Source: Oscillospiraceae bacterium
GTDB taxonomy: Bacteria; Bacillota; Clostridia; Oscillospirales; Ruminococcaceae
Direction: 5' to 3'
Assembly: GCA_017435045.1 (NCBI GenBank)
Contig: JAFSFT010000014.1
Location: 1 to 48,482 of the forward strand
Length of the DNA stretch: 48,482 nt
Shown here: piece by piece, positions 7,868 to 15,174 of the stretch
Numbering within the stretch: position 1 is the first letter of the stretch
How the letters are laid out: every line of letters starts with the position of its first letter
Translations under genes and position numbers: made by a program
The notes under the pieces: model-generated
What the model saw: the letters and a program-made list of their open reading frames with translations, nothing else
The model's database searches: none
What the model was told of the DNA's origin: nothing

Positions 7868-9784
7868 ATGAAGAGTAAATACGGCGGATATATGGGCAAG
7901 GTTATTCAGCTTGACCTGTCCACAAAGCAGATTACGGAGTATCCGTGGACAGACAAAGACAGAGAACTGTTTATCGGCGGCAAGATTATGGCGGCAAAGA
8001 TTCTCAGCGATATCTTTACAGGCAGCGAGAATCCGCTTGGAGAGGAAAATGTAATTGTTATCTCTACAGGACCGCTTACTGGCACAGGGGCACCAAGCTC
8101 CAGCCGGTTTAACATTTCTACACTGTCTCCGCTTACGGGCATTCTGGCATCGTCCAACTGCGGCGGCACTTTTGGCTATTATCTTAAAAAAGCAGGATAT
8201 GATGCACTGATTTTAAAAGGCAAATGCGAAAAACACACATGGATTGAGATAAACAACAACAAATTTATCTTCCATTCGGCTGACGATATGTGGGGCACAA
8301 AGATATCCCAGTGTCAGCAGAAACTTAAAGAAAAGCTTAATCCTGACGGCAAGAAAAAATACGGGCATATATGCATAGGCCCTGCAGGGGAAAACCTTGT
8401 AAAATATGCCGCTGTTTTAAGTGGCGAGCGTGCTGCAGGACGTGCAGGCGTGGGTGCTGTGTTCGGTGCAAAGAATATTAAAGCCATAACAGCATCGGGC
8501 AACCACGTTATCCCGATTTATGATAAAGAAAAAACACTCAACTGGAATAAAAAATGGTTTAAATATCTGTCAAAACATCCGCTTACAGGCAATCAGCTGC
8601 CACGTCTTGGCACAGCAGGGCTTGTAAGCAGTATGCAGATGTGCGGCCTGCTTGCCACAAAAAACTATACCTATGGCAGAAATGCCGATTTTGAAAAGGT
8701 GAACGGCGAAACTCTGGCAGAACAGTACAATGTGGTAAACAAAGGCTGTATGACCTGCCCTATAAAATGTGCACGCACAGTTACTGTTGAAGGCAAAGAG
8801 GTCAAAGGTCCTGAACTTGAAACCCTTGGTCTGCTTGCAGGCGGCATACTCAATGACAATCTTCAGCTTGTAAATCAGTGGAACTACGAGCTTGACGAAC
8901 TTGGTATGGATACAATTTCTGCAGCCAACACAATTTCCTATGCAATGGAAGCAAAGGAAAAAGGACTGTGGGATGCAGGTCTGGAGTTTGGAAAAACCGA
9001 CAACATATCCAAGGTATGGGAAGATATTGCATACCGCAGAGGTGTTGGTGATGAACTTGCCGAGGGCAGCCGCTATTTAAGCAGAAAATACGGCGGCGAA
9101 GACTTTGCAATGAATGTAAAAGGTCTTGAACTTGCGGCATACGAGCCTCGAATGGCTGCGGGACAGGGGCTGGGTTATGCAGTTTCCAACCGCGGCGGCT
9201 GTCATCTCAACGGCGGCTATCTTGTTATTCTTGAGGGCCTTGGTCTGAGAACAAATCCTAACACTCCAAAGGCAAAGGCAGATTTCACAATGCTTTTCCA
9301 GGACCTGATGGAGATGATTTCCGCATCAGGACAATGCCTGTTTACATCCTATGCGTTTTTCCCGGGATTTCTGCTTACACAGCCTGACGGTCCGATAACA
9401 AAGGTGTGCAATGCGGCAATACCGCATATCGGATGGGCACTCAGGGCAATCAACAAATATCCTGACGTGCTTGTTATACATCTGCCTGTGTTCCATCATA
9501 CAAAAATCTTTCCGTATGCACTTAATATGCCTATGAACTTTGGCAGATATATCCGCTGCGGCGAGAGAGGATATACCCTTGAAAGATATGTAAATGCCCG
9601 TTTTGGCATTACAGAAAAGGACGACACACTGCCACGGAAGCTTACAGATGTTCCGCAGGATAAGGATGACCCTAAAACTGTTGTTCCGCTTGAAAGGATG
9701 AAAAAGACATACTATGCAGCAAGAGGCTGGGACAAAAACGGTGTACCTACAGAGGCCACACTCCGCAGATTAAAGATTAAATAG
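7868..9784 (+). CDS. aor: Aldehyde:ferredoxin oxidoreductase (tungsto/molybdopterin)
   Basis: Oxidises aldehydes to acids with ferredoxin as electron acceptor, or reduces acids when reduced ferredoxin is abundant. It has an N-terminal AOR domain that binds the bis-pterin metal cofactor (GGKIMAAKIL at 37-46; RFNISTLSPLTG at 80-91; GPAGEN at 171-176) and the C-terminal AOR domains. The [4Fe-4S] ligands are Cys294, Cys297 and Cys301 (CMTCPIKC) and Cys490 (SGQCLFTSY), in the same spacing as the Pyrococcus enzyme. The 638-aa length is normal. AGGGGGG precedes the ATG. A MoaD-like gene follows after 12 bases and a ferredoxin-alcohol dehydrogenase fusion after that, which makes this one operon. The substrate and the metal (W or Mo) cannot be read from sequence. 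Confidence 0.95.
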   Translation: MKSKYGGYMGKVIQLDLSTKQITEYPWTDKDRELFIGGKIMAAKILSDIFTGSENPLGEENVIVISTGPLTGTGAPSSSRFNISTLSPLTGILASSNCGGTFGYYLKKAGYDALILKGKCEKHTWIEINNNKFIFHSADDMWGTKISQCQQKLKEKLNPDGKKKYGHICIGPAGENLVKYAAVLSGERAAGRAGVGAVFGAKNIKAITASGNHVIPIYDKEKTLNWNKKWFKYLSKHPLTGNQLPRLGTAGLVSSMQMCGLLATKNYTYGRNADFEKVNGETLAEQYNVVNKGCMTCPIKCARTVTVEGKEVKGPELETLGLLAGGILNDNLQLVNQWNYELDELGMDTISAANTISYAMEAKEKGLWDAGLEFGKTDNISKVWEDIAYRRGVGDELAEGSRYLSRKYGGEDFAMNVKGLELAAYEPRMAAGQGLGYAVSNRGGCHLNGGYLVILEGLGLRTNPNTPKAKADFTMLFQDLMEMISASGQCLFTSYAFFPGFLLTQPDGPITKVCNAAIPHIGWALRAINKYPDVLVIHLPVFHHTKIFPYALNMPMNFGRYIRCGERGYTLERYVNARFGITEKDDTLPRKLTDVPQDKDDPKTVVPLERMKKTYYAARGWDKNGVPTEATLRRLKIK

Positions 9785-9796
9785 CGGAGGCAGCTT

Positions 9797-10045
9797 ATGG
9801 TAAATGTAAAACTTTTTGGTCTGCTGCGGCTGGACAGCGGCGTAAAGGAATTTGCTGCCGAAGCAGAAAGAGTAAAAGATATTTACACTGTGCTTATTGA
9901 AATGGCAAAGCAGAACGGAAAAACTATAACTGCCAGAAATATAGGCAGCTGTGCTGTAATGGTAAACGGACAGCAGGCAACTAAAAATACAAAACTCAAT
10001 GACGGCGACCAGGTGATTTTTATGTCAATGGTTGCAGGAGGATAG
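9797..10045 (+). CDS. MoaD/ThiS family sulfur-carrier-like protein
   Basis: An 82-aa ubiquitin-fold protein with the pattern MVNVKLFGLLR at the start, NGQQATKNTKLNDGDQV in the middle and a C-terminal Gly-Gly (SMVAGG). That tail is what MoaD and ThiS use for adenylation and thiocarboxylation. Its place between aor and the ferredoxin-dehydrogenase gene suggests a role in building the pterin dithiolene cofactor for this AOR, as similar proteins next to AOR genes are presumed to do. No MoaE or MoeB partner is in the window, so the activating enzyme would have to come from elsewhere. The next start is 10 bases past the stop. Confidence 0.85.
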   Translation: MVNVKLFGLLRLDSGVKEFAAEAERVKDIYTVLIEMAKQNGKTITARNIGSCAVMVNGQQATKNTKLNDGDQVIFMSMVAGG

Positions 10046-10055
10046 GGGGCATAAT

Positions 10056-11711
10056 ATGAAAGGCTATACAATAACCGATAAATGCATCGGCTGTACATTG
10101 TGTGCAAAACAGTGTCCTGTGGCTGCTATCAGCGGCGTTGTTAAAGAAAAGCATATAATTGATGAAGAAAAATGCATACGCTGCGGATTGTGCGGCATGG
10201 TTTGTCCGCAGAATGCGGTGCTGGACGAAAACGGGGCTGCTGTGGAAAAACAGCCTAAAAACAGATGGAAAAAACCATATATAAAACAAAGCTGTGCAGG
10301 CTGCAGTGTCTGTGTGGAAAACTGCCCGAAAAACTGCCTTGTAATTTCGGGACCTGAATTCCACGGGGATATAAAGACAAAAGCACAGCTAAAAGACGAA
10401 AAAGCCTGTATCGGCTGCGGTATATGCAGCAAAGTATGCCCGATTGATGCAATAACAATGTATGCAGAGGGCGAGACGGTGCAGGACGAAGCAAAGGAGG
10501 CCAACAGTATGTATAAAGCATTTTGCAGAACTTTCCAGTTTGTTATGAAGATAGGCAACTATGCATTGCCTTACCGTATGCCTGAATATATAGAGGGCGA
10601 GGACAGTGTGCTTAAGCTGCCTGCGTGGATAAAGGAAAAAGGCTTAAGCAATGTTCTGGTTGTTACAGACAAAGGCCTTATGAAAATCGGTCTGCCGCAG
10701 CCTATGTTTGAGGCTATGGAAAAACAGGGTGTGGAATATGTCGTTTTCAGCGATATTGAACCTAACCCAACCAGCGACAATGTGGAGGACGGTTTTAAAA
10801 TCTACAAAGAAAACGACTGTGATGGTCTTGTTGCCTTTGGCGGCGGTGCACCTATGGACTGTGCAAAGGCAATTGGTGCCCGTGTTGCAAGACCAAGAAA
10901 GAAAGTTAATCAGCTTCAGGGGCTGTTGAGGGTTTTAAAACCAATTCCACCGTTTTTTGCCGTACCTACAACATCCGGCACAGGTTCAGAAACAACAGTT
11001 GCTGCGGTTATCACAGACAGTGCAACACATCACAAGGCGTCCATCAACGACACAGTGCTTATTCCAAAATATGCTGTGCTTGACCCAAAACTTACAGTTG
11101 GTCTGCCGCAGTTTGTAACAGCAACCACAGGTATGGACGCACTCTGCCATGCAGTTGAGGCTTATACAAACCATACATATCTTACAAAGCTGGAAAAGAA
11201 GCTTGCACTTGATGCAATACGCCTTATCTACAATAATCTGCTTGTGGCATACAACGACGGCAGGAATATCGAGGCAAGACAGAATATGCAGAAAGCGGCA
11301 TTCTATGCAGGCCGTGCATTTACACGAGGCTGCGTGGGTTATGTTCACGCTGTAGGCCATACACTTGGCGGTTTGTACGGTGTGCCACACGGGCTGGCAA
11401 TGTCGGTTATTCTTCCGCACGTTATGCGTCAGTTTGGCAGTGCAGTTTATGACAAGCTTGCAGACTGTGCAGATGCCTGCGGTATTGAAGGTGTAAACAA
11501 CAAGGAAAAAGCATTAAAATTCATCGAATGGATTGAGGATATGAAACGGCAGATGAATCTGCCTGCAGGCATTGCGGATATTAAGGAAAAAGACATTCCG
11601 CAGATTATAAAATGGGCAAGCAAAGAGGCAAATCCGCTTTATCCTGTGCCTGTAATCTGGGGCGAAGCAGATTTCCGCAAGCTTATCAATACACTCAGAA
11701 CAGCAAAATAG
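10056..11711 (+). CDS. Four-cluster ferredoxin fused to iron-containing alcohol dehydrogenase
   Basis: A 551-aa fusion. The first 135 residues hold four CxxCxxCxxxCP-type [4Fe-4S] motifs: Cys10-20, Cys40-50, Cys80-90 and Cys118-128. After a linker, residues about 170-551 are a group III (Fe-type) alcohol dehydrogenase with GGGAPMDCAK (262-271) for NAD(P), PTTSGTGSE (304-312) and predicted metal ligands Asp361, His365, His435 and His445 (TGMDALCHAVEAY; HAVGH; GVPHG). It should reduce aldehyde to alcohol, or the reverse, and the ferredoxin part could carry electrons to or from the neighbouring AOR; that link is inference. I start at the ATG at 10056 because AGGGGG precedes it; an in-frame upstream ATG at 10032 overlaps the MoaD-like gene and lacks a site. 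Confidence 0.92.
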   Translation: MKGYTITDKCIGCTLCAKQCPVAAISGVVKEKHIIDEEKCIRCGLCGMVCPQNAVLDENGAAVEKQPKNRWKKPYIKQSCAGCSVCVENCPKNCLVISGPEFHGDIKTKAQLKDEKACIGCGICSKVCPIDAITMYAEGETVQDEAKEANSMYKAFCRTFQFVMKIGNYALPYRMPEYIEGEDSVLKLPAWIKEKGLSNVLVVTDKGLMKIGLPQPMFEAMEKQGVEYVVFSDIEPNPTSDNVEDGFKIYKENDCDGLVAFGGGAPMDCAKAIGARVARPRKKVNQLQGLLRVLKPIPPFFAVPTTSGTGSETTVAAVITDSATHHKASINDTVLIPKYAVLDPKLTVGLPQFVTATTGMDALCHAVEAYTNHTYLTKLEKKLALDAIRLIYNNLLVAYNDGRNIEARQNMQKAAFYAGRAFTRGCVGYVHAVGHTLGGLYGVPHGLAMSVILPHVMRQFGSAVYDKLADCADACGIEGVNNKEKALKFIEWIEDMKRQMNLPAGIADIKEKDIPQIIKWASKEANPLYPVPVIWGEADFRKLINTLRTAK

Positions 11712-11721
11712 AGGTGATTTT

Positions 11722-11946
11722 ATGACCTGCCCATATTGCAGTAAAGAGATGGAACGGGGAATAATAGAGGCAAAATCGCAGCCTATATGGACAAAAAGAC
11801 AGAAACTGACAATATTTAAGCGTAAAGATGAAATTGCATTAAGTGATTTTATGAGTACTGAATATTCTGCCGCATATTACTGTGAAAATTGCAGAAAAAT
11901 AATCATCGATATTGACGAAAAAGTAAGCTGTTTTGATATGGACTGA
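11722..11946 (+). CDS. Small zinc-ribbon protein (PF20097-like)
   Basis: A 74-aa protein with CPYC near the N-terminus (Cys3, Cys6) and CENC near residues 53-56, a four-cysteine zinc ribbon. The spacing and the MTCPYCSKEMERG opening resemble small clostridial zinc-ribbon proteins that I believe belong to PF20097; the function is unknown. It follows the dehydrogenase by 10 bases with AGAGGTG before the ATG, so it looks like the last gene of the AOR operon, but nothing ties it to aldehyde metabolism. Confidence 0.7.
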   Translation: MTCPYCSKEMERGIIEAKSQPIWTKRQKLTIFKRKDEIALSDFMSTEYSAAYYCENCRKIIIDIDEKVSCFDMD

Positions 11947-11971
11947 CAGCATTTAAATCACATATGACATA

Positions 11972-11995
11972 CTTTGATAATAGAATATATCAAAG
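11972..11995 (+). promoter_or_regulatory. Inverted repeat overlapping the ribosome site of the next gene
   Basis: CTTTGATA and TATCAAAG are perfect 8-bp arms around 8 bases. The right arm ends inside AAAGGAG, the ribosome site of the 12008 gene. In RNA it could hide that site; in DNA it could be an operator. Confidence 0.45.
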
Positions 11996-12007
11996 GAGTG
12001 TGATTGT

Positions 12008-12271
12008 ATGTATTTTCCCGAATACCCCGAAATTCCGCTTAAATACGGAGACTCGGGCAGCAAAGTGGAAACTATGCAGGCGGCTATGAATATAATTCTT
12101 ACCAAGTATCCTACCCACGATGTGCTGGTGGAGGAAGGTTATTTCGGCAACGATACAGATGTGGCTGTACGCCGCTTTCAGCAGCACGTAGGGCTCAATG
12201 AAGATGGTGTTGTGGGGCGTTATACCTGGATTTCCATTTTTGCCCTTGCAAATGTAATTTACGAATCATAA
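12008..12271 (+). CDS. Small peptidoglycan-binding-domain protein
   Basis: An 87-aa protein made almost only of a PG_binding_1 domain: LKYGDSGSKVETMQAAMN (about 11-28), then YFGNDTDVAVRRFQQHVGL (in part, GNDTDVAVRRFQQ) and DGVVGRYTW. These three segments are the usual three helices of that fold. There is no signal peptide and no catalytic domain, unlike most family members. AAAGGAG with a 9-base gap fixes the ATG at 12008. It stands alone between the AOR operon and a terminator. It could be a cytoplasmic or spore-associated adaptor; I cannot say. Confidence 0.8.
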   Translation: MYFPEYPEIPLKYGDSGSKVETMQAAMNIILTKYPTHDVLVEEGYFGNDTDVAVRRFQQHVGLNEDGVVGRYTWISIFALANVIYES

Positions 12272-12277
12272 ACAAAG

Positions 12278-12316
12278 CTGTCCTTATCGTTTTACTACCG
12301 GTAGGGACAGTTTTAT
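12278..12316 (+). terminator. Likely terminator after the peptidoglycan-binding gene
   Basis: CTGTCC pairs with GGACAG, extended by weaker pairs, and TTTTATAT follows. The stem is moderate and the T-run is short. Confidence 0.55.
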
Positions 12317-12347
12317 ATGCGTAATATATTGTTTTTGCGAAATATAC

Positions 12348-12376
12348 TTGAATAATTAATTGAAATATGTTAATAT
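12348..12376 (+). promoter_or_regulatory. Predicted promoter of the SRP RNA
   Basis: TTGAAT (12348-12353) and TAATAT (12371-12376) are 17 bases apart. The expected start near 12383 lies just before the closing helix of the SRP RNA. Confidence 0.6.
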
Positions 12377-12392
12377 ATAACAGTTGAAAAAA

Positions 12393-12556
12393 GGACAGCG
12401 CTATTATGTGTATTGTTCTATATGCAAAGAGGGCGGGATACGATAGTCTGCCATGAACCATGTCAGGTGGGGAACCAAGCAGCATTAAGTGGTTCGATTA
12501 TGCGATATCTGCAGTTTTCTTTGCATATAAAACAGTATAGGCCAATAGCCTGTCCT
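12393..12556 (+). ncRNA. ffs: Signal recognition particle RNA (4.5S-like, compact)
   Basis: The apical domain shows GTCAGGTGGGGAACCAAGC followed by AGCATTAAG, the conserved Ffh-binding loop region, closed by GAACCA / TGGTTC. Further out, TATATGCAAAG pairs with CTTTGCATATA, and GGACAG-C-GCTATT pairs with AATAGC-CTGTCC, which sets the ends near 12393 and 12556. The molecule is about 164 nt, with a long rod and no visible Alu domain. It guides Ffh-dependent targeting of membrane proteins. Its place immediately before dnaX is the known Firmicutes arrangement. The exact ends are inferred from pairing. Confidence 0.9.
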
Positions 12557-12586
12557 ATTTTAAAATAATTTCGGAGGTTTTATAAA

Positions 12587-14101
12587 ATGGCACATATAGC
12601 TTTGTACAGAAAATATCGCCCAAAAACCTTTTCGGAAGTTATCGGCCAGAAGGTTGTGGTGGAAAGCCTTAAAAATCAGGTTTCCAGCGGCAAAATCGGC
12701 CACGCTTTTCTTTTTACAGGCACACGCGGCACAGGTAAAACCAGCTGTGCAAAAATTTTTGCAAAAGCTATCAACTGTCAGCACAACCACAATGGCGAGC
12801 CTTGTCTGGAATGCGATGTGTGCAAGGGCATTGAAAACGAATCTGTATACGATGTAACCGAGATGGACGCAGCATCCAACAACAGTGTAGAGGATATCCG
12901 CGATATCTTAAGCGAGGTTATGTATCTGCCTGTTATGGCAAAATACAAGGTGTATATCATAGACGAAGTTCATATGCTTTCCACAGCGGCATTCAATGCA
13001 CTGCTTAAAACACTGGAAGAACCGCCTGCACACGTTGTGTTTATTCTTGCCACTACAGAACTGCACAAGGTGCCTGCAACAATTCTTTCCCGCTGCCAGC
13101 GGTACGATTTCAACAAACTGAGCATTGAAGAAATCGGCGAAGCACTTATGTACATTGCAGACTGCGAGGATATTCAGCTTTCTGTGTCTGCGGCAAAAAC
13201 AATAGCCTCTCTTGCAGACGGTGCAATGCGAGATGCCACAAGCATTCTTGACACCTGCCTTTCCAGAGGAAATGTTATCAATGATGACATAGTTGCAGAC
13301 GTGGTGGGTATCTCCAAGCAGGAGGAAATACTGCATCTTGCAGACTGTATTATCAGAAAAGATCTTGCAGGAGCATTACAGCAGATTTTACTGCTTGAAC
13401 AGAAATCGGTTGATATCAAGCGTCTGTGCGAGGAGCTTATAACCCATTTCAGAAATCTGCTGCTTGCAAATCTTCCAAAGAGTACCTACCAGCTGCTCAA
13501 CGTATCGGAAGAAAAATTTGAAGCAATAAAAAAACAGGCAGAAACCACAAACTTTGCCTTTATACAGACAGCATTAAGTCATTTTACAAATGCTTTTGAT
13601 TCCATAGCAAAAGGGCAGAACCCTAAAATCTCGCTGGATATTGCAATATACAATCTGTGCAACACACAGATAATGCCTGTTGCAGTACAGCCTGCAGCAC
13701 AGGAGTATGTGCCGCAGCAGACACAGCAGCCTGCAGCAGCTAAGCCGTCTGTGCAGGAGGAGGAAAGACCAATTCCGTTTGCACAGTGGTTTGATGCAAT
13801 TGACTTTGTGGGCACAATTGAAGGTGAAAAGCCTCTTTATTCACTGCTTAAAGGCTCTCACGCATATCTGTATAAAAATATTGTGTATATTGAAGGCCAC
13901 GAGGCTCTTAACGATTATCTCCGCGGCAACAAAAATGCAGCGGCAGTTGTGAAAGGTGCAATTGAAAAGGCCTGCGGCAAAAAACACAATATCGGCGGAT
14001 ATAAAAATATTGCAGACAAATTTGCACCAAAGAAAACAGACGAAATTGCAGAAATTTTATCACTGCGTAACAGCGGTGTTGAAGTTACAATAAAGGACTA
14101 A
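12587..14101 (+). CDS. dnaX: DNA polymerase III gamma/tau subunit
   Basis: Clamp-loader ATPase that ties together the replisome. It has the Walker A motif GTRGTGKT at residues 45-52, a zinc module with Cys64, Cys73, Cys76 and Cys79, a DEVH Walker B box, and the SRC sensor motif (ILSRCQR). Domain III follows to about residue 365. The C-terminal part (about 370-504) has a Gln/Pro/Ala linker and a short tau-like domain, so at 504 aa it is shorter than the E. coli protein. CGGAGG lies about 8 bases before the ATG. It is followed by ebfC and recR, the standard replication-repair trio. I did not find a convincing frameshift site for gamma. Confidence 0.96.
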   Translation: MAHIALYRKYRPKTFSEVIGQKVVVESLKNQVSSGKIGHAFLFTGTRGTGKTSCAKIFAKAINCQHNHNGEPCLECDVCKGIENESVYDVTEMDAASNNSVEDIRDILSEVMYLPVMAKYKVYIIDEVHMLSTAAFNALLKTLEEPPAHVVFILATTELHKVPATILSRCQRYDFNKLSIEEIGEALMYIADCEDIQLSVSAAKTIASLADGAMRDATSILDTCLSRGNVINDDIVADVVGISKQEEILHLADCIIRKDLAGALQQILLLEQKSVDIKRLCEELITHFRNLLLANLPKSTYQLLNVSEEKFEAIKKQAETTNFAFIQTALSHFTNAFDSIAKGQNPKISLDIAIYNLCNTQIMPVAVQPAAQEYVPQQTQQPAAAKPSVQEEERPIPFAQWFDAIDFVGTIEGEKPLYSLLKGSHAYLYKNIVYIEGHEALNDYLRGNKNAAAVVKGAIEKACGKKHNIGGYKNIADKFAPKKTDEIAEILSLRNSGVEVTIKD

Positions 14102-14120
14102 CACAAAAGGAGAATATATA

Positions 14121-14468
14121 ATGAAAGCAAGATTGCCAAAAGGTATGGGCGGCGGCCCACAGAACATGAATCAGATTATCAAACAGGCACAGAAAATGCA
14201 GGACGATATGAAAGCTCTGCAGGAAGAACTTGATGCAACAGAATACGAAGGTATGAGCGGCAGCGGTGTAGTTAAAGCTACAGTAAGCGGCAAACACGAT
14301 GTTGTTGCAATCAAAATCGACCCATCTGTTGTAGACCCTGAAGATATCGAAATGCTGGAAGACCTTGTTGCTGCAGCAGTTAACGATGCAGTTGCAAAAG
14401 CTAAAAAAGACAGCGAAGAAAGAATGGAAAAGGTAACAGGCGGTCTTAACGTTCCTGGTATGTTTTAA
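14121..14468 (+). CDS. ebfC: YbaB/EbfC family nucleoid-associated protein
   Basis: A 115-aa DNA-binding dimer of the YbaB family. It shows the family core: a Gly-rich start (LPKGMGGGPQNMNQ), a long helix with KQAQKMQDDMKALQEEL, a strand with GSGVVKATVSGKHDVVAIKI, and the C-terminal DLVAAAVNDAVAKAK helix. It probably coats or bends DNA; the exact role is unsettled. AAGGAG precedes the ATG. It lies between dnaX and recR, 2 bases before the latter, as in most bacteria. Confidence 0.95.
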   Translation: MKARLPKGMGGGPQNMNQIIKQAQKMQDDMKALQEELDATEYEGMSGSGVVKATVSGKHDVVAIKIDPSVVDPEDIEMLEDLVAAAVNDAVAKAKKDSEERMEKVTGGLNVPGMF

Positions 14469-14470
14469 TT

Positions 14471-15073
14471 ATGGCTGATTTTAATGCTCAACCTCTTGAA
14501 AGGCTGATTGCAAATTTTCAGAAGCTTTCAGGTGTAGGCCGCAAGGGTGCAACCCGTATGGCTTATCAGATATTAAGCATGGACAAGGCAGAGGCAGAGG
14601 AGTTTGGCAATGCAATTCTTGCAGTGCACAGCCAGATTCACCGCTGTCCTGTATGCCAGAGCTTTACCGAAAGGGAAATCTGCAGAATCTGCGATTCTCC
14701 AGCAAGAGACAAAAGTGTAATATGTATAGTGGAAAGCCCACGTGATGTTACAACCTTTGAAAAGACAAGGGAGTACAAGGGCACATATCATGTGCTGCAT
14801 GGGCTTATTTCGCCATTGGATGGCATAGGTGTTGACCAGCTTACAGTAAAAGAACTTCTCAGACGTCTCAGCGATGATGAGGTTAAAGAGGTTATCATGG
14901 CAACAAACCCTACAGTGGAAGGCGAGGCAACAGCAATGTATCTTTCCCGTCTTATCAAGCCATTGGGCATAAAGGTTACACGGCTTGCATATGGCCTGCC
15001 TGTAGGCTCCAGCCTTGAATTTGCCGACGAGGTTACATTGTTCAGAGCATTGAAGGGCAGAACAGAAATTTAA
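14471..15073 (+). CDS. recR: Recombination mediator RecR
   Basis: Forms a clamp with RecO (and RecF) that loads RecA at gaps. The 200-aa protein has an N-terminal helix-hairpin-helix (LSGVGRKGATR, 19-29), a C4 zinc finger (Cys59, Cys62, Cys71, Cys74), and a Toprim domain starting at VICIVESPRDVTTFE. The C-terminal GLPVGSSLEFADEVTL segment is typical. Length and order are normal. It overlaps no gene but starts 2 bases after ebfC, so it is translationally linked. Confidence 0.97.
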   Translation: MADFNAQPLERLIANFQKLSGVGRKGATRMAYQILSMDKAEAEEFGNAILAVHSQIHRCPVCQSFTEREICRICDSPARDKSVICIVESPRDVTTFEKTREYKGTYHVLHGLISPLDGIGVDQLTVKELLRRLSDDEVKEVIMATNPTVEGEATAMYLSRLIKPLGIKVTRLAYGLPVGSSLEFADEVTLFRALKGRTEI

Positions 15074-15086
15074 TAATAAAAATCTT

Positions 15087-15118
15087 ATAAAGGTGGTTTT
15101 GCCACCTTTATTTTTTTG
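15087..15118 (+). terminator. Intrinsic terminator after recR
   Basis: A 10-bp stem (ATAAAGGTGG / CCACCTTTAT), a 5-base loop and seven following T residues. Confidence 0.92.
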
Positions 15119-15174
15119 CATATTTGTTGTATAATATTATCATCTATAATTATGTAAACAATAAAGAGGTAAAT

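Noticed and set aside
7091..11711. A bacterial microcompartment locus including PduL
   Set aside because: No shell proteins, no encapsulation peptide on PduL, and a strong terminator separates it from the AOR operon.
13680..13770. Programmed frameshift in dnaX to make a gamma form
   Set aside because: I found no A-rich slippery site with a downstream stem in the linker, so I cannot support it.
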